A stretch of DNA of 64,000 bases, taken from NCBI RefSeq assembly GCF_010015475.1, contig NZ_SSNI01000005.1:1-64000 (forward strand). The letters run 5' to 3'. This stretch comes from Pontibacter pamirensis (GTDB taxonomy: Bacteria > Bacteroidota > Bacteroidia > Cytophagales > Hymenobacteraceae). Under the pieces are notes generated by a model. That model had not been told where the DNA came from and did no database searches. It saw only the letters and a program-made list of their open reading frames with translations. Position 1 is the stretch's first letter. Each line of letters begins with the position of its first letter. Positions 34,604-42,805 of the stretch are shown here, piece by piece. A program made the translations under genes and the position numbers.

Positions 34604-36790
34604 ATGTCAACTAATCTAACTGAAGTCTTAGGAACTGCGCCCGACCGGGTTGTTCCGAAAGTCACAGATCGGGGCGCAATCGATACGTTCTTTTATGACA
34701 ACAAGATTGTTCGGGATTTTGGTATCGCCACCGTGTTCTGGGGTATTGCCGGTATGCTAATTGGAGTTATCATCGCTTTCCAGCTGGCAAACCCGGATGT
34801 GAACATGGGTACCCAGTATACCACGTTTGGCCGCGTAAGGCCCCTGCACACCAACGCTGTAATCTTCGCTTTTGTGGGTAATGCTATCTTTATGGGTGTG
34901 TATTACTCGCTGCAGCGCCTTTGCAAATCCCGCATGTACAGCGACTTGCTTAGTAAAATCAACTTCTGGGGCTGGCAGCTGATTATTGTGGCTGCCGTTA
35001 TCACGCTGCCGCTGGGTATCACCACCTCGAAAGAGTATGCTGAGCTGGAGTGGCCAATTGATATTGCTATTACACTGATCTGGGTGGTGTTTGGCTGGAA
35101 CATGTTCGGAACCATTGCCAAGCGCCGAGAGAAGCACATGTACGTAGCCATCTGGTTCTACATCGCCACCTTCCTGACAGTGGCTGTGCTGCACATCGTG
35201 AACTCATACGAGATGCCGGTTAACTTCCTGAAGAGTTACTCCGGGTATGCCGGTGTGCAGGATGCGCTGGTGCAGTGGTGGTACGGCCACAACGCAGTGG
35301 CGTTCTTCTTAACAACGCCGTTCCTGGGCCTGATGTACTACTTCCTGCCAAAGGCTGCGAACCGCCCTGTATACTCTTACCGCTTGTCAATCATTCACTT
35401 CTGGTCGCTGATATTTATTTATATCTGGGCTGGCCCGCACCACTTGCTTTATACTTCCCTGCCGGACTGGGCACAGTCACTGGGAGTAGTTTTCTCTATC
35501 ATGCTGCTTGCACCGAGCTGGGGTGGTATGATTAACGGTTTGCTGACGCTGCGCGGTGCTTGGGATAAAGTGCGGGAGGAGCCAGTACTGAAGTTTATGG
35601 TGGTTGCGATTACTGCTTACGGTATGGCTACTTTCGAAGGGCCAATGCTGTCTCTGAAAAACGTGAACGCCATTGCTCACTTCACTGACTGGATTGTGGC
35701 ACACGTACACGTGGGAGCGCTTGGCTGGAATGGCTTCCTGACATTTGCCATGCTATACTGGTTGTTCCCACGCCTTTACAAAACACAACTACATTCTAAG
35801 AAGCTGGCGAACGCACACTTTTGGTTAGGTACGCTGGGTATTCTTTTCTATGCGATACCGATGTACTGGGCTGGTTTTACACAAGGTTTAATGTGGAAAC
35901 AGTTTACAGCGGAAGGAACACTGCAGTACTCTAACTTCCTGGAGACCGTGCTGCAAATCGTGCCGATGTACTACATGCGCGGTGTGGGTGGTATCCTTTA
36001 CCTGGGTGGTGTATTCCTGATGGTGTACAACCTGTACAAAACCACTCAAACAGGTAAGCTGGTTGCAAACGAAAAAACCGAAGCACCTGTTATCGTGCCT
36101 ACTGTATCTAAAAACGCCGGCCACTGGCACAGCTGGATTGAGAAGCGCCCTATGCAGATGGCCATCTGGGCAACAGTAGCCATTCTGATTGGTGGTCTGG
36201 TAGAGTTTATCCCTGCCTTCGTCATCAAATCTAACGTACCGACTATTGCCAGCGTGAAGCCTTATACTTCGCTGGAGCTTCAGGGGCGTGACCTGTACAT
36301 TAAAGAAGGCTGTGTGAACTGCCATACCCAAATGGTTCGACCGTTCCGCTCTGAAACAGAACGCTATGGCGAGTACTCGAAAGCAGGTGAGTTCGTGTAC
36401 GACCACAACTTCCTGTGGGGCTCCAAGCGAACCGGTCCGGATTTGCACCGCATAGGCGGCAAGTATCCGAACTCCTGGCACTACCACCACATGCTCGACC
36501 CTACATCAATGTCGCCGGGTTCTATTATGCCAGCATACCCGTGGTTGTTTGAGCAGGACATTGACTTGAGCACGACACAGGATAAACTGCAAGTGCTGAA
36601 AAAGCTGGGCGTGCCATACGAAGACGAGTACATCGCCAATGCAAACGAAGAGCTGATGGAGCAGGCGAAACAGGTGACAGCAGACCTGGCAAAGGAAGGG
36701 CTTGAAGTAAGGCCCGAAGCAGAAATCGTGGCCATGATTGCCTACCTGCAACGCCTGGGCACAGACATCAAAGTAAAATCTGAGGAATAA
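34604..36790 (+). CDS. ccoN: cbb3-type cytochrome c oxidase, fused subunits I and II (CcoN-CcoO)
   Basis: Terminal oxidase with high oxygen affinity. The 728-residue protein fuses CcoN to CcoO, as in many Bacteroidota. The CcoN part (about 1-480, some 12 membrane helices) has the haem/CuB histidines in GRVRPLHTNAV, WYGHNAV, WAGPHHLLYT and HVHVGALGWN. After a linker (about 490-520) a membrane anchor leads into CcoO. CcoO has one c-type haem site, EGCVNCH (Cys570, Cys573, His574), and the axial Met is probably in SPGSIMPAYPWLF. Promoter with tandem FNR-like boxes upstream; ccoQ and ccoP follow. A short out-of-frame ATG at 34588 is not used. Confidence 0.95.
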   Translation: MSTNLTEVLGTAPDRVVPKVTDRGAIDTFFYDNKIVRDFGIATVFWGIAGMLIGVIIAFQLANPDVNMGTQYTTFGRVRPLHTNAVIFAFVGNAIFMGVYYSLQRLCKSRMYSDLLSKINFWGWQLIIVAAVITLPLGITTSKEYAELEWPIDIAITLIWVVFGWNMFGTIAKRREKHMYVAIWFYIATFLTVAVLHIVNSYEMPVNFLKSYSGYAGVQDALVQWWYGHNAVAFFLTTPFLGLMYYFLPKAANRPVYSYRLSIIHFWSLIFIYIWAGPHHLLYTSLPDWAQSLGVVFSIMLLAPSWGGMINGLLTLRGAWDKVREEPVLKFMVVAITAYGMATFEGPMLSLKNVNAIAHFTDWIVAHVHVGALGWNGFLTFAMLYWLFPRLYKTQLHSKKLANAHFWLGTLGILFYAIPMYWAGFTQGLMWKQFTAEGTLQYSNFLETVLQIVPMYYMRGVGGILYLGGVFLMVYNLYKTTQTGKLVANEKTEAPVIVPTVSKNAGHWHSWIEKRPMQMAIWATVAILIGGLVEFIPAFVIKSNVPTIASVKPYTSLELQGRDLYIKEGCVNCHTQMVRPFRSETERYGEYSKAGEFVYDHNFLWGSKRTGPDLHRIGGKYPNSWHYHHMLDPTSMSPGSIMPAYPWLFEQDIDLSTTQDKLQVLKKLGVPYEDEYIANANEELMEQAKQVTADLAKEGLEVRPEAEIVAMIAYLQRLGTDIKVKSEE

Positions 36791-36803
36791 TAAAACGACA
36801 CAA

Positions 36804-36876
36804 GTATCACGTATCACGACACACGATCAAAAATAATGTCATTAAGTCGTGCTGCATGATTCGAGATACGTGATAC
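36804..36876. repeat. Inverted repeat between ccoNO and ccoQ
   Basis: GTATCACGTATC (36804-36815) is the exact reverse complement of GATACGTGATAC (36865-36876). It falls inside the 108-bp gap between ccoNO and ccoQ. It may be an mRNA hairpin that shapes relative expression, or another extragenic repeat. Confidence 0.65.
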
Positions 36877-36898
36877 GAGTGTCCCAAAAGATAAAGCC

Positions 36899-37093
36899 AT
36901 GTATAAAAACGTTTTGCAAGCCATTGATGGTATCGAAATATACCCGCTCATCTCGTTTACTATCTTCTTTGTGTTCTTTCTTGGGTTGATTGTTTATGTA
37001 GCACTGATGGACAAGAACTATGCGCAGACGATGAGCAGCTTCGCATGCGAGAACGAAGACGAAAACACCACACCTGAAGAAATAAGACAATGA
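36899..37093 (+). CDS. ccoQ: cbb3 oxidase small subunit CcoQ
   Basis: Small membrane protein of 64 residues with one helix (PLISFTIFFVFFLGLIVYVALM) and an acidic tail (CENEDENTTPEEIRQ), placed between CcoNO and CcoP. CcoQ-type subunits stabilise the cbb3 complex. Its stop overlaps the ccoP start by four bases (37090-37093), so the two are translationally coupled. Confidence 0.85.
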   Translation: MYKNVLQAIDGIEIYPLISFTIFFVFFLGLIVYVALMDKNYAQTMSSFACENEDENTTPEEIRQ

Positions 37094-38313
37094 TTTCGGC
37101 AAAGCAAATTTTCGGAAAAAGTAGCCTGTCCCTTTTAGCAGGTTTGCTCCTGATGTCAGGCAGCGCTGCGGTGGCGCAGGACGCTGTGGAGGGTAAAAAG
37201 TTATTTGAAGCAAACTGTACGGTTTGCCATAGTATAGAGGCTGATATAGTTGGGCCTGCCCTGAAAGATGTGCACAAGCGCCGTGGGGATGAATGGCTGG
37301 TGAAGTTCATTCAGAACTCCCAGGAGCTGGTGAAATCCGGTGACAAGGACGCAATTGAAGTCTTTGAGAAGTTCCACAAGGTGCCGATGCCAAGTTTTGC
37401 AGGCACTCTTTCTGAAGAGGACATTACGAATGTAGTTGCCTATATAAAAGAGGCAAGCGATGTGCCTGCTGAGGCAGCTGTAGCACTAGTAACTACAGGT
37501 GATGACCAGCAGAGTGAAATGCCCATGGTAATGCCGTCAGAATTAGCGGGCGAGGAGGTCACTTTCCTGGATCTGCCGCCTGTACTGCTGTTTACTTTTG
37601 TACTGGCAGGGGCTGTTGTCCTGTTAATCATTGTTGTGCTGGTGACAGTGTTCCGCCTGTTTGTGCCGATGCTCGGAGACTCTATTTATAAGGAGGAATT
37701 CCGCAGTTCGTTTGCAGGACGCGTGTTCTTCCTGATGCGAGGTGACACGACCTTAGTTACAGGTAAAGCGAGAGACGAAATTCACTCTCACCACGACTTT
37801 GATGGCATACAGGAATACGACAACGACCTGCCACCCTGGTGGAAAACCATGTTTTATGCGACTATTGTGTTTTCTATTGGCTATATGCTGCACTTCCACG
37901 TGTTTAAAACCGGAGCGTTACAGGCAGAAGAATATGAAATGGAGATGGAGCAGGCTGCTATACTGGCCGCTATGACACCTGATGATCCAAATGCGGTCAC
38001 TGATTACGAAGTCATGACAGAAGCAACTGCCCTGGAGAGCGGTAAACAGACCTACATTCAGAACTGTGCTGCCTGCCACGGGCAGAACGCCGAGGGTACA
38101 GTTGGCCCTAACCTGACGGATGAATACTGGCTGCACAGCGGTGATGTAAACGACATTTTTAAAACTATAAAATACGGTGTGCCGGCCAAAGGCATGGTGC
38201 CGTGGCAAGGTAAACTTACAAAAGACCAGATGCTGGAAGTGTCCAGCTACATACTGTCTCTGCAAGGCTCTAACCCTGAAAATGCCAAAGAACCACAAGG
38301 GGAGAAAGAATGA
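37090..38313 (+). CDS. ccoP: cbb3 oxidase di-haem subunit CcoP, with separated haem domains
   Basis: Cytochrome c subunit of 407 residues. Order: signal or anchor (LSLLAGLLLMSGSAAVA), first cytochrome c domain with CTVCH (Cys43-Cys46-His47), membrane helix (VLLFTFVLAGAVVLLIIVVLV), then a second helix of the CcoP core (LPPWWKTMFYATIVFSIGYML). The second cytochrome c domain has CAACH (Cys326-Cys329-His330) and GMVPWQGKL with the axial Met. Proteobacterial CcoP has both haem domains C-terminal; here one is N-terminal. This rearranged version occurs in Bacteroidota. It is the electron entry subunit of the oxidase. Confidence 0.92.
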   Translation: MISAKQIFGKSSLSLLAGLLLMSGSAAVAQDAVEGKKLFEANCTVCHSIEADIVGPALKDVHKRRGDEWLVKFIQNSQELVKSGDKDAIEVFEKFHKVPMPSFAGTLSEEDITNVVAYIKEASDVPAEAAVALVTTGDDQQSEMPMVMPSELAGEEVTFLDLPPVLLFTFVLAGAVVLLIIVVLVTVFRLFVPMLGDSIYKEEFRSSFAGRVFFLMRGDTTLVTGKARDEIHSHHDFDGIQEYDNDLPPWWKTMFYATIVFSIGYMLHFHVFKTGALQAEEYEMEMEQAAILAAMTPDDPNAVTDYEVMTEATALESGKQTYIQNCAACHGQNAEGTVGPNLTDEYWLHSGDVNDIFKTIKYGVPAKGMVPWQGKLTKDQMLEVSSYILSLQGSNPENAKEPQGEKE

Positions 38314-38424
38314 TGTGAAGTTGAGTTGATTTAAAGATTTGGGGATGGAAGTCCTTTGGATTTGCAGGTGTTTATATAATTGCCTGCAAATTTTTTTTGT
38401 TTTAGATAACTGACATTAAGCAAG

Positions 38425-38529
38425 AGTCCCAGCGGGACGACCTGTTGATAGAAAATATACCCATGGCTTTGTTAGCTCCAGCGGAGCGACCTGTTAAAGG
38501 TATCTTACAGGCCGTTCCGCTGGAGTTAA
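38425..38529. repeat. REP-like repeats, family A, second cluster
   Basis: A unit at 38425-38450 (AGTCCCAGCGGGACGACCTG core) is followed by two opposed units, 38472-38495 and 38506-38529, with the CTCCAGCGGAGCG variant core. Same family as 24853-25011. The right outer copy is missing here, so it is an incomplete cluster. Confidence 0.8.
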
Positions 38530-38635
38530 GAACGGTTTGTGGCTTGCTGGAACTGAAAAACAGATCATAAACTGGTGTTGCGTAAGGTCAGTTCGACAAG
38601 CCTCAGCCGGGGCAGCTTCAATAAGCTACTACCAG

Positions 38636-38700
38636 TGATCACAATCACTTCTATTGATGACGTGGGTCATCTTAAAGTAAAGGCAATTTCGGGAATTTTG
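38636..38700 (+). promoter_or_regulatory. Tandem FNR-like boxes and -7 element of ccoG
   Basis: Boxes TGATCACAATCA (38636-38647) and TGACGTGGGTCA (38658-38669) on a 22-bp pitch. After 23 bp comes GAATTTTG (38693-38700), identical to the hemN and ccoNO elements. The ccoG ATG is at 38786. Confidence 0.8.
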
Positions 38701-38785
38701 TCATAGCAGATTACACTAATCACTACGTTCTGATTTTCAACTTAATTAACAGGCAGGACTAATATCCGCACAAATTATCACTGCC

Positions 38786-40192
38786 ATGGCAAATAAAATA
38801 CAAACGGCTCCCGACGATTTCCGGGACCATATAGCAACTGTAGATGAAGAGGGTAAACGCGTTTGGGTATACCCTAAAAAGCCGAAGGGCAAACTATATA
38901 ATTACCGCAAATATGTTAGCTACTTTCTGCTGACTTTACTTCTTGCAGGTCCCTTTATAAAGATCAACGGCTTGCCGCTGCTCATGCTGAATGTGGTAGA
39001 GCGCAAGTTTGTGATATTCGGGGTGCTGTTCTGGCCACAGGATTTCTTCCTGCTGGTGCTGGCGTTCCTGGCGCTCGTGGTCTTTGTCATACTTTTTACC
39101 GTGGTGTATGGCCGAGTGTTCTGCGGCTGGGTTTGTCCGCAAACCATCTTCATGGAAATGGTGTTCAGGCGCATTGAGTATGCGATTGAGGGGGATTACA
39201 CAAAGCAGAAAGCGTTGGCTAAAATGCCCTGGAACACAGAGAAAATTCTGAAGAAGGGATCTAAGGCGGCTGTTTTTCTGCTGATTTCTTTCCTGATAGC
39301 AAATGTCTTCCTGGCTTATATTATTGGCATTGATGAACTGAAGAAGATTGCGACAGAAGGCCCGGCCAATCACTTAGCAGGCTTCGGCTCTTTGCTTGCT
39401 TTTACGGGTGTGTTTTATTGGGTATTTGCATCTTTCCGGGAGCAGGTTTGCACCATCGTGTGCCCTTATGGTCGCCTGCAGGGTGTAATGCAGGACAAGA
39501 AGACGGTGACAGTAGCCTACGACTATGGCCGTGGCGAACCACGCGGCAAGCTGCGCAAAAAACAGGTGCGGACCGAGGGCGACTGCATCGACTGCCTTCA
39601 GTGCGTGCAGGTTTGCCCCACCGGCATCGACATCCGCAACGGTGCACAGCAGCTGGAGTGTATCAACTGTACCGCCTGTATAGACGCCTGCAACGACATC
39701 ATGCGCATGATTGACAAGCCGGAAGGATTAATTCGCCACGAATCAGAAGAAGGCATAGCAGAAGGTAAAGAATGGAAGTTCTTCACCACGCGCGTGATGG
39801 GCTACACTGCCGTGCTGGTGGTGCTGCTAACAGCGCTCACCGCCTTGCTCTTAACCCGCGACGCAGCGGAGGCTACCATACTCCGCACGCCGGGCCAGTT
39901 ATACCAGCAGACTGAGCAGGGGCAAATCAAAAACCTGTACAACATCTCTGTCATCAATAAAACGAACAATGAAATGCCCCTTACCCTAAAGCTGTTGGAT
40001 ATGGAAGGAACGGTAAAGGTGGTGGGCAATGAGCTGGTGCTGCCAGCACAGGGAATAGCAGAGGGCGTTTTCTTTACAGAGATTCCGAGGGATCAACTAA
40101 CAGGCCTGAACTCCGAGATAGAAATAGGGGTGTATCATGGCGATGAACTCATCACAACACAGGATACCAAATTTCTTGGCCCGGCAAACTGA
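38786..40192 (+). CDS. ccoG: cbb3 oxidase accessory ferredoxin-like protein CcoG
   Basis: Membrane iron-sulfur protein of 468 residues (CcoG/FixG/RdxA). Several membrane helices in the first 230 residues enclose the FCGWVCPQTIFMEMVFRRIEY motif. A cytoplasmic double 4Fe-4S ferredoxin domain follows (CIDCLQCVQVCPTGIDI and CINCTACIDACNDIM). A final helix leads into an Ig-like C-terminal domain (LYNISVINKTNNEMPLTLKL). In other bacteria CcoG reduces Cu(II) to Cu(I) for cbb3 assembly. Own tandem-box promoter; followed by ccoH. Confidence 0.94.
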   Translation: MANKIQTAPDDFRDHIATVDEEGKRVWVYPKKPKGKLYNYRKYVSYFLLTLLLAGPFIKINGLPLLMLNVVERKFVIFGVLFWPQDFFLLVLAFLALVVFVILFTVVYGRVFCGWVCPQTIFMEMVFRRIEYAIEGDYTKQKALAKMPWNTEKILKKGSKAAVFLLISFLIANVFLAYIIGIDELKKIATEGPANHLAGFGSLLAFTGVFYWVFASFREQVCTIVCPYGRLQGVMQDKKTVTVAYDYGRGEPRGKLRKKQVRTEGDCIDCLQCVQVCPTGIDIRNGAQQLECINCTACIDACNDIMRMIDKPEGLIRHESEEGIAEGKEWKFFTTRVMGYTAVLVVLLTALTALLLTRDAAEATILRTPGQLYQQTEQGQIKNLYNISVINKTNNEMPLTLKLLDMEGTVKVVGNELVLPAQGIAEGVFFTEIPRDQLTGLNSEIEIGVYHGDELITTQDTKFLGPAN

Positions 40193-40282
40193 AAGTGAAT
40201 GGCTGTTCGGTTGCAAGACCAGAAAAAGCGCAGGTAATGTGACGCGAAAAACGAAAAAAGAGCAACGAATAACGACACGAAT

Positions 40283-40753
40283 ATGGTAACTCAAAATAAA
40301 AATAAAAGCTTCACACTTTGGCCCTATGCCATCATCGCAGCTATTGTGCTCTTTATGGGGTATATCATTTTCTTTGTGGTGCAGGCCATGAACCAGGATG
40401 TAGACCTGGTGAGCAAAGATTACTACGAGCAGGAAATTGCTTTCCAGGACCACATTGAAATGGTGGGGCGAACCAAAGCTGTTGGTGATGTGGTGATAAA
40501 CTACAAGCCTGAAAGCCAGGCCATCCTTTTACAACTGCCGAAGAGCTTTGCAGGCCAGCAAATTACTGGTCGTGTGAATTTGTTCCGGCCATCAGATGAC
40601 AAGTTGGATCAGGAAGTGCCGCTGCAGCTTGGCCGTGACCTGAGCCAGCTGGTGGAGACTGATAACCTTGAGAAGGGGCTTTGGAAAGTGCGTGTGAATT
40701 TTAGCGCTGGCGAAGAGACATATTATACAGAAGAAACCATCCAACTGAAATAG
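40283..40753 (+). CDS. ccoH: FixH/CcoH-family cbb3 assembly protein
   Basis: Single-pass membrane protein of 156 residues. The N-terminal helix WPYAIIAAIVLFMGYIIFFVVQ is followed by MNQDVDLVSKDYYEQEIAFQDHI, the FixH signature, and a periplasmic beta-sandwich. In Proteobacteria it stays bound to the assembled oxidase. It begins 90 bp after ccoG, and the next gene starts 2 bp after its stop, so the three are probably one operon. Confidence 0.9.
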   Translation: MVTQNKNKSFTLWPYAIIAAIVLFMGYIIFFVVQAMNQDVDLVSKDYYEQEIAFQDHIEMVGRTKAVGDVVINYKPESQAILLQLPKSFAGQQITGRVNLFRPSDDKLDQEVPLQLGRDLSQLVETDNLEKGLWKVRVNFSAGEETYYTEETIQLK

Positions 40754-40755
40754 CC

Positions 40756-41472
40756 ATGATTTGGGCAGGATTCTTATTTGGACTGGTTGGCAGTTTCCAT
40801 TGCGTGGGGATGTGCGGCCCTATAGCAGTGGCCTTACCATTTGTCTGGAGCAGCGGCTGGCGTTATTACGCAGGCCGCCTCCTGTACAATGGGGGGAGAA
40901 TTGTTACGTACACTGCCTTAGGAGCCTTGGCTGGTGCTTTTGGGCAATCATTGCAGATGGCAGGGCTGCAGCAAACAGTTTCTATTGTTTCCGGCATTCT
41001 TATATTACTCTTGCTGGTGTTACCGGCGGCATTGCAAGGCAAAGCTGCCAAAGCGGTAGGCACAGATAAACTGATGATTTGGGTGCGGCATAAGCTGGGT
41101 TATTTCTTTCAGAAAAATTCCCTGGGAGCCTTATTCATGGTGGGGCTGCTGAACGGCTTATTGCCCTGCGGTTTCGTTTATATTGCGCTGGCAGGTGCTA
41201 TCAGTGCGCCTGGCATTGAAGGCGCCATGCTATACATGGCCTTGTTCGGCCTGGGCACACTCCCGCTTATGTTCCTGGTGTCTTTGTCAGGTAAACTCAT
41301 CAGCCTGAAGCTCCGCAGCACTTTTAGTAGAATGGTGCCTTACGTGGGCATGTGCCTTGCCATTCTTTTTATAGTACGCGGACTGGGCTTAGGTATCCCA
41401 TACCTCAGCCCGAAGGTAGCCCACACAGCAAGTCATACAACAGAAATCACCTGCTGCACAAAGCCTGAGTAG
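40756..41472 (+). CDS. UreH/SafE-like membrane protein of the cbb3 locus
   Basis: Membrane protein of 238 residues with six to seven helices. The start FGLVGSFHCVGMCGPIAVALPF contains a Cys/His motif common to the DsbD-like/UreH-like family found in cbb3 assembly loci. A second, similar motif is in GLLNGLLPCGFVYIALAGA. The Cys, Met and His residues make copper or haem export plausible. The C-terminus ends in EITCCTKPE with a Cys pair. It follows ccoH by 2 bp. The precise role is unproven; it is often annotated as a sulfite exporter. Confidence 0.8.
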   Translation: MIWAGFLFGLVGSFHCVGMCGPIAVALPFVWSSGWRYYAGRLLYNGGRIVTYTALGALAGAFGQSLQMAGLQQTVSIVSGILILLLLVLPAALQGKAAKAVGTDKLMIWVRHKLGYFFQKNSLGALFMVGLLNGLLPCGFVYIALAGAISAPGIEGAMLYMALFGLGTLPLMFLVSLSGKLISLKLRSTFSRMVPYVGMCLAILFIVRGLGLGIPYLSPKVAHTASHTTEITCCTKPE

Positions 41473-41498
41473 TGCTGTATGGGCATCTACTAAAGAAA

Positions 41499-41515
41499 TG
41501 TTCCGCTGGGACTTG
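41499..41515. repeat. Fragment of family A repeat
   Basis: TGTTCCGCTGGGACTTG matches the inverted right half of family A, with a few mismatches. It lies just after the UreH-like stop. No partner arm is seen. Confidence 0.5.
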
Positions 41516-41612
41516 TTGTGTTACAGCAGTATAGGGTCACAGCATACTTGTGCTTTCATACTTATCCTATTCCTGCTCAAGCCGCTAAAGGCAAATGTGA
41601 TCATCCAAAAAC

Positions 41613-41677
41613 TGATAAATGTCATTTTTTTGGATGATGTCCGTCAGTTTATGGATTACAACAGAAAAGTAACTTTA
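41613..41677 (+). promoter_or_regulatory. Tandem FNR-like boxes and -7 element of the stress gene
   Basis: Boxes TGATAAATGTCA (41613-41624) and TGATGTCCGTCA (41635-41646) on a 22-bp pitch. After 23 bp comes TAACTTTA (41670-41677). The start codon is at 41698, 20 bp later. The geometry is the same as for ccoI, ccoNO and ccoG. Confidence 0.78.
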
Positions 41678-41697
41678 CTACCGGAAAATGAAAAGCT

Positions 41698-42621
41698 ATG
41701 AGCATGAGCAATACACTAAAAAAAATCCTAATCCCGGTAGATGTAGACAAACCTGCGGAGAGCCTGCTGTTGCTTAGCTACGCAGGGCAGTTTGCAGCAG
41801 CGTTTAGTGCAGAGCTTTTGTTGTTGCACCCCTCTAATACGGCAGCGTTAACTTTTACCCAGCAGACCAGGAGAGTACAGTTGCTGCGGGCGATGTGAGA
41901 GCGGGTGCTTGGCAAGGTGCCAAAGTTCAAGGATTACGTGCCCTTTGAGTGTGTCGTGCGGCCGGGAAACCTCCATGACTGTATAAAAGACGTTGTTCTG
42001 AGTGCTTCTGTTGATCTGGTACTGATGCAGGCTGATTCATTGCCCGACCCAGCCAAAGCAGCGCATGCCGACCACGCAGCACAGGTAATGGAGCAGGTTG
42101 GTTGTCCCCTGATGGTGGTGCCTTCCGCTTTGGCTTACAAAAAGATAAAGCATCTGGTGTTTGCAACAGACTTCACCGATCGTGACCCGAAGGTGTTGGC
42201 GCAGATAAACGGATTCGCCAGACAGGCTGGTACCCTACTCACGCTGGTGCAGGTATATAGCAAGGCTGAGCGCGCGCAATTAAGCAGCAGGAAGGCAGCC
42301 ATACACGAGGTGGAGGAGCAACTAAAAGGAAGTAATGTTCGCTTTAAGCTACTGGAAGAAGAGGATATGCTGGAAGGGATAGGTGATTTTGCAGAACGTG
42401 AGGATGCCGATATGCTGGTACTGGCTACCAGAGACAGCTACCTGATGCAGCGCCTGTTCAGCAAGGCTTATGTCAAAACCATGGCCTATCACACCCGCAT
42501 CCCGCTGCTAACATTCAGGCAACTCAAGAAGAAGCCATGCTCGGGCTGTTGCACAAGCTGTAGGAAGCACGATGCCCACCATCCGGAAATCAAATTTGAG
42601 GAAGCAGGTATAAACATATAA
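41698..42621 (+). pseudogene. Universal stress protein gene interrupted by in-frame TGA
   Basis: One continuous frame encodes a Usp-type protein of about 307 residues, except for a TGA at 41896-41898. The first part (66 residues) has KKILIPVDVDKPAESLLLLSYAGQFAAAFSAELLLLH. The second has VECVVRPGNLHDC-type and HLVFATDFTDRDPKVLAQI segments, two Usp halves in total. Translation might restart at the GTG at 41905. The C-terminus is unusual: CSGCCTSCRKHDAHH, with four Cys and several His. The intact FNR-like promoter suggests a recent lesion or a sequencing error. The gene closes the cbb3 block. Confidence 0.8.
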
Positions 42622-42805
42622 TATTTTTCTGGGGAGCCATCAGGTGTGTACACCTTTATCAGAGCGGGTGGCACCTGCCGCCAATAAAAATAATAGCCCG
42701 TAATTTGTTGTTTGCGTTCACAGATCCTGTTTCGAGTGTGGAGCAGGATCTGTACTTTGTTTAGGCAGTTACATCTGCTCATAAACCGCACGCCAACATT
42801 TGACA
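42622..42805. other. Short gap before the sensor kinase
   Basis: A loose palindromic segment (cagatcctgtttcgagtgtggagcaggatctg, 42721-42752, arms cagatcctg and caggatctg) is the only structure. It may terminate the stress gene transcript. No FNR-like box was found here, so the kinase is probably not under the same control. Confidence 0.5.

Larger units (their letters stand above)
38314..38785. other. Gap between ccoP and ccoG: repeats and promoter
   Basis: No gene is seen. It holds the family A repeats (38425-38529) and the tandem-box promoter of ccoG (38636-38700). The remainder, including a T-run near 38390, is plain. The stretch after ccoP could hold a terminator, but no strong stem was found. 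Confidence 0.5.

Noticed and set aside
41896..41923. Possible selenocysteine codon: TGA in the stress gene followed by a small stem (TTGGCA-AGG-TGCCAA) a few bases later
   Set aside because: Universal stress proteins have no selenocysteine position, the stem is only 6 bp with a 3-nt loop, and no selenocysteine machinery is seen in the window. A nonsense mutation or sequencing error is simpler.
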